This document shows, one piece after another, positions 61,838 through 64,000 of a stretch of DNA of 64,000 bases. Origin of the DNA: Ovoidimarina sp050299695 (lineage in GTDB: Bacteria; Pseudomonadota; Alphaproteobacteria; Rhodobacterales; Rhodobacteraceae); contig JBNKWI010000001.1 in the NCBI GenBank assembly GCA_050299695.1, positions 62,001 through 126,000 of the forward strand, written 5' to 3'. Under the pieces are notes generated by a model. The model did not search any database. It was not told the DNA's origin and saw only the letters and a program-made list of their open reading frames with translations. Position numbers and translations under genes: made by a program. How positions within the stretch are numbered: position 1 is the first letter of the stretch; each line of letters opens with the position of its first letter.

Positions 61838-62364
61838 TCAAGCTGAGGCGGACCGGCGGGCAATGCGGGGCCGCAGCGACGTCAGGAATCGGGCAACCTC
61901 GCCCGGCAGGGTCCCGGCCGCGAAGTCCTGCAGGCGCGCCTCGCTCCAGCCGTCCGCCGGCGTGAGCTCCGCGAGATATCCCGCGCAGGCCGCGCGCTGC
62001 CCCGGGGACAGGTCGAGCTCCTGCGCGGCGCTCAGCAGTTCGATCAGCTGATGGACCTCGCGTAGCTGGCGGAATGCGTCGGCCATCCGCGCGCGATTTC
62101 CGGCGCACCGCGCCACTCGGCCCCGGGAAACAGCTCGGTCGTCACCCGCTGGCCCGCGCCGAGGCAATCATAGCCGATGCAGCCCGCCATTCCCTGCGCC
62201 GCCCGCCGCGCATGGATGGCGCAGCGGTTGTCGGCGCCGAGATGCCGGCAGTTGCTCCCGGCCGGCTTGTCATAGGCGAAAAGCTCGGATCGGTCGAAGG
62301 CCTGCGCGAAGCAGCAGAGGCCCGCGCAGCGCCGGCAATCGGCGCCGAGATCGGGAAGGGACAT
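61838..62364 (-). pseudogene. Cysteine-cluster (YkgJ-like) protein split by a frameshift
   Basis: The 5' part reads MSLPDLGADCRRCAGLCCFA ... ELFAYDKPAGSNCRHLGADN and continues to GAPEIAR. The 3' part, in another frame, begins RMADAFRQLREVHQLIELLS and ends at 61838. Joined at about 62087-62095, they give a protein of about 175 aa with the zinc/iron-chelating Cys cluster (CRRCAGLCC, GCIGYDC). One base appears to be missing; a sequencing error or a true lesion are both possible. Internal ATG 62086 could make a short product. Start ATG 62364. Confidence 0.75.
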
Positions 62365-62379
62365 GGTCGGGCTCCGCGC

Positions 62380-62411
62380 AAAAGAAAAGCGCCGGTCGGC
62401 GAAACCGGCGC
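62380..62411 (-). terminator. Rho-independent terminator of rarA
   Basis: GCGCCGGT and ACCGGCGC (62404-62411 with 62389-62396) form an 8-bp stem with a 7-base loop, followed on the minus strand by TTTTCTTTT. It lies about 75 bases past the rarA stop. Confidence 0.85.
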
Positions 62412-62486
62412 GATATGGCGGGGGCCGGTGCGTCCGAACCCTGAGCCCATCATGTCAAGCCGCCACGCCCCTGTCCAGTGCCGGCG

Positions 62487-63806
62487 CTAATCCTTGCCCT
62501 GCCGCCGGCCGCGCAGGCCCGCGAAATACTCGACCCGCTTTTTCAGTTCGCGTTCATAGCCGCGTTCCACCGGCAGATAGTAGATGCCGCGCTTCATCCC
62601 GTCGGGGAAGTAGTTCTGGCCCGAGAACCCGTCCTCGGAATCGTGATCGTAGGCGTATCCCGCGCCGTAGCCCTCGGCCTTCATCAGCTTCGTCGGCGCG
62701 TTCAGGATATGCTTGGGCGGCGGCTCGGAGCCGGTCGCCTTCGCCGCGGCCCGGGCGGCCTTGTAGGCCACGTAGACCGCGTTCGATTTCGGCGCGAGGG
62801 CGAGATAGGCCACCGCCTCGGCCAGCGCCAGCTCTCCCTCCGGGGAGCCGAGCCGTTCGTAGGTTTCCCAGGCGTCGAGGCAGAGCCGTTGCGCCTGCGG
62901 GTCGGCGAGGCCGATATCCTCGACCGACATCCTTGTGATGCGGCGGGCGAGGAAGCGCGGGTCCTCGCCGCCCTCGAGCATCCGGGCGAACCAGTAGAGC
63001 GCGGCGTCCGGGTCGGAGCCGCGCACCGATTTGTGCAGGGCCGAGATCAGGTTGTAGTGCGCCTCGCCCGACTTGTCGTATTGCGCGGCGCGGCGGGTGA
63101 GGCGGGAAGAGAGCTGCGCGCGGTCGAGTTTCCCGGCCACGTCCCAGCCGGCGACCTGCTCGACGAGGTTGAGGAGCGCGCGGCCGTCGCCATCGGCCAT
63201 CTCGACGAGCGCCTCGCGCGCCGGCCCGTCGAGCGGCAGCGCGCGGCCGAGCTCCTTCTCGGCGCGCTGCAGCAGGCGCTCCAGATCCCCGGGCGCGAGC
63301 CGGTGGAGGGTGAGCACCTGCGCGCGGGACAGGAGCGCGGCGTTCAGCTCGAAGGAGGGGTTCTCGGTGGTGGCGCCGACGAGCACGATGGTGCCGTCTT
63401 CCATATGCGGCAGGAAGCCGTCCTGCTGCGCTTTGTTGAAGCGGTGGATCTCGTCGACGAAAAGGAGCGTGCCCCAGCCCTGCTGGCGGCGCAGCTTCGC
63501 GGCCTCGAACACATTCCGCAGTTGGGGCACGCCAGTGAAGATCGCGCTGATCTGGACGAAGGCGAGATCGGTGGCGTCGGCGAGGAGCCGGGCGATCGTG
63601 GTCTTGCCCACGCCGGGCGGGCCCCAGAACACGATCGAGGTGAGCCGGCCCGCCTTCAGCATGGCGCCCAGGGGCGCTTCGGGGCCGAGGATATGCCCCT
63701 GCCCCATTACGTCCGCGAGACGCGCGGGGCGCAGCCGGTCGGCCAGGGGCCGGGGCGCCTCCCGCCCGGGCGGGCCGGAGGGCGCGGTATCGAAGAGGTC
63801 CGCCAT
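62487..63806 (-). CDS. rarA: Replication-associated recombination protein A (MgsA/RarA)
   Basis: A 439-aa AAA+ ATPase. Walker A WGPPGVGKTTIARLL, Walker B LLFVDEIHRFNKAQQDG, sensor VLVGATTENPSFELN, and the C-terminal KSVRGSDPDAALYWFARML and PTKLMKAEGYGAGYAYDHD typical of RarA/WRNIP1. It acts at stalled forks. ATG 63806. Confidence 0.95.
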   Translation of the reverse strand: MADLFDTAPSGPPGREAPRPLADRLRPARLADVMGQGHILGPEAPLGAMLKAGRLTSIVFWGPPGVGKTTIARLLADATDLAFVQISAIFTGVPQLRNVFEAAKLRRQQGWGTLLFVDEIHRFNKAQQDGFLPHMEDGTIVLVGATTENPSFELNAALLSRAQVLTLHRLAPGDLERLLQRAEKELGRALPLDGPAREALVEMADGDGRALLNLVEQVAGWDVAGKLDRAQLSSRLTRRAAQYDKSGEAHYNLISALHKSVRGSDPDAALYWFARMLEGGEDPRFLARRITRMSVEDIGLADPQAQRLCLDAWETYERLGSPEGELALAEAVAYLALAPKSNAVYVAYKAARAAAKATGSEPPPKHILNAPTKLMKAEGYGAGYAYDHDSEDGFSGQNYFPDGMKRGIYYLPVERGYERELKKRVEYFAGLRGRRQGKD

Positions 63807-63887
63807 GGCCGGGACAGTATCGCCGCCGCCGGCCCTGGGGAAGTGCGACCGGCCACCGGGCGTGGCGGAAGTTCTCGGATTCTCCGT

Positions 63888-63914
63888 GCAAAATTCTTGT
63901 TTCAAGAATTTTGC
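63888..63914. terminator. Perfect AT-rich hairpin downstream of a gene end
   Basis: GCAAAATTCTTG and CAAGAATTTTGC make a 12-bp perfect stem with a 3-base loop, 20 bases after the stop of the partial gene at 63934. It resembles the hairpin at 44268-44294 and probably acts as a terminator-like element. Confidence 0.55.
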
Positions 63915-63933
63915 GCCCAGCGCGGTCGAGAGC

Positions 63934-64000
63934 TCAGTGCAGGTTCGACTGCAGGTTCATCAGGATCGCCTGGTTCGCCGCGCCGCCGATATCGAGGCAG
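63934..64000 (-). CDS. C-terminal end of an unknown protein (partial)
   Basis: Only the last 21 residues are in the window, in the frame ending LDIGGAANQAILMNLQSNLH before TGA. Too short to assign. The adjacent terminator-like hairpin supports it as a real 3' end. Confidence 0.5.
   Translation of the reverse strand, partial: CLDIGGAANQAILMNLQSNLH

Noticed and set aside
61807..61880. Fluoride riboswitch upstream of crcB
   Set aside because: GTTCGCCACAT resembles part of the consensus, but the required 5' GGCGATGG and 3' pseudoknot partner are missing.

Overview
The window is a dense stretch of high-GC chromosome from an alphaproteobacterium, most likely Rhodobacteraceae (Rhodobacter/Roseobacter relatives). 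The evidence is the gene content and its arrangement: a BztABCD/AapJQMP amino-acid transporter, ATP12, a BamF-type lipoprotein beside lspA, a DUF1674/SDHAF4-type protein beside rsmB, DUF2927 and DUF3775 proteins, a DksA with a degenerate zinc finger, and many ATGA or GTGA stop/start overlaps. No rRNA, tRNA, CRISPR array, transposase or prophage was seen.

Layout. 1-9.5 kb (minus strand): a Liv-type ABC transporter (livG, livH, VOC protein, small membrane protein, livM, binding protein, livF) downstream of a large acyl-CoA ligase, followed by an FkbM-type methyltransferase and a quinone oxidoreductase cut by the window edge. This looks like an uptake-and-activation unit for an organic acid. 9.6-18 kb: histidine phosphatase, M19 dipeptidase, DUF3775, rmuC and mutL (translationally coupled), and an M16 peptidase pair (one active, one lacking the zinc motif). 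18-25 kb: bamF-like gene, lspA, purH, heparinase-like gene, rsmB, sdhAF4-like gene, dapB. 25-33.8 kb: rbfA, NAGPA-domain protein, iron-type binding protein, FAD monooxygenase, a hypothetical protein, dksA, a MoxR ATPase, AEC transporter, GNAT, DUF2927 lipoprotein. 34-38.9 kb: DedA, small membrane protein and CoxE-type VWA protein; M48 peptidase; GFA protein; lipoprotein; ndk. 39-47 kb: ABC-F, a haem-site protein divergent from a GntR/FCD regulator, MarC, retropepsin, GGDEF/EAL protein, ttcA. 47-54.6 kb: a broken sulfatase-modifying-factor-domain gene, a DUF900 hydrolase, yidC-MOSC-engB, argB-ferredoxin protein-sixA. 55-64 kb: aapJQMP, crcB-rlu-ATP12, a frameshifted cysteine-cluster gene, rarA, and the end of an unknown gene.

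The most unusual material is not coding. A structured repeat of 175 to 214 bp occurs three times (33920, 38152, 54646), each time between two converging genes. An array of three 11-bp units containing GTAC occurs twice (6383 and 33793). mutL has a perfect 12-bp stem over its start codon and a double palindrome inside its linker. AT-rich perfect hairpins lie in or near gene ends at 44268 and 63888. Two genes carry lesions: an in-frame TAG at 47258-47260 and a one-base shift near 62090. Likely operators are seen upstream of the acyl-CoA ligase (9616-9629) and between the haem-site protein and its divergent GntR regulator (42168-42195, VanR-like).

All functional calls come from reading motifs and family resemblance by eye; no database search was run.
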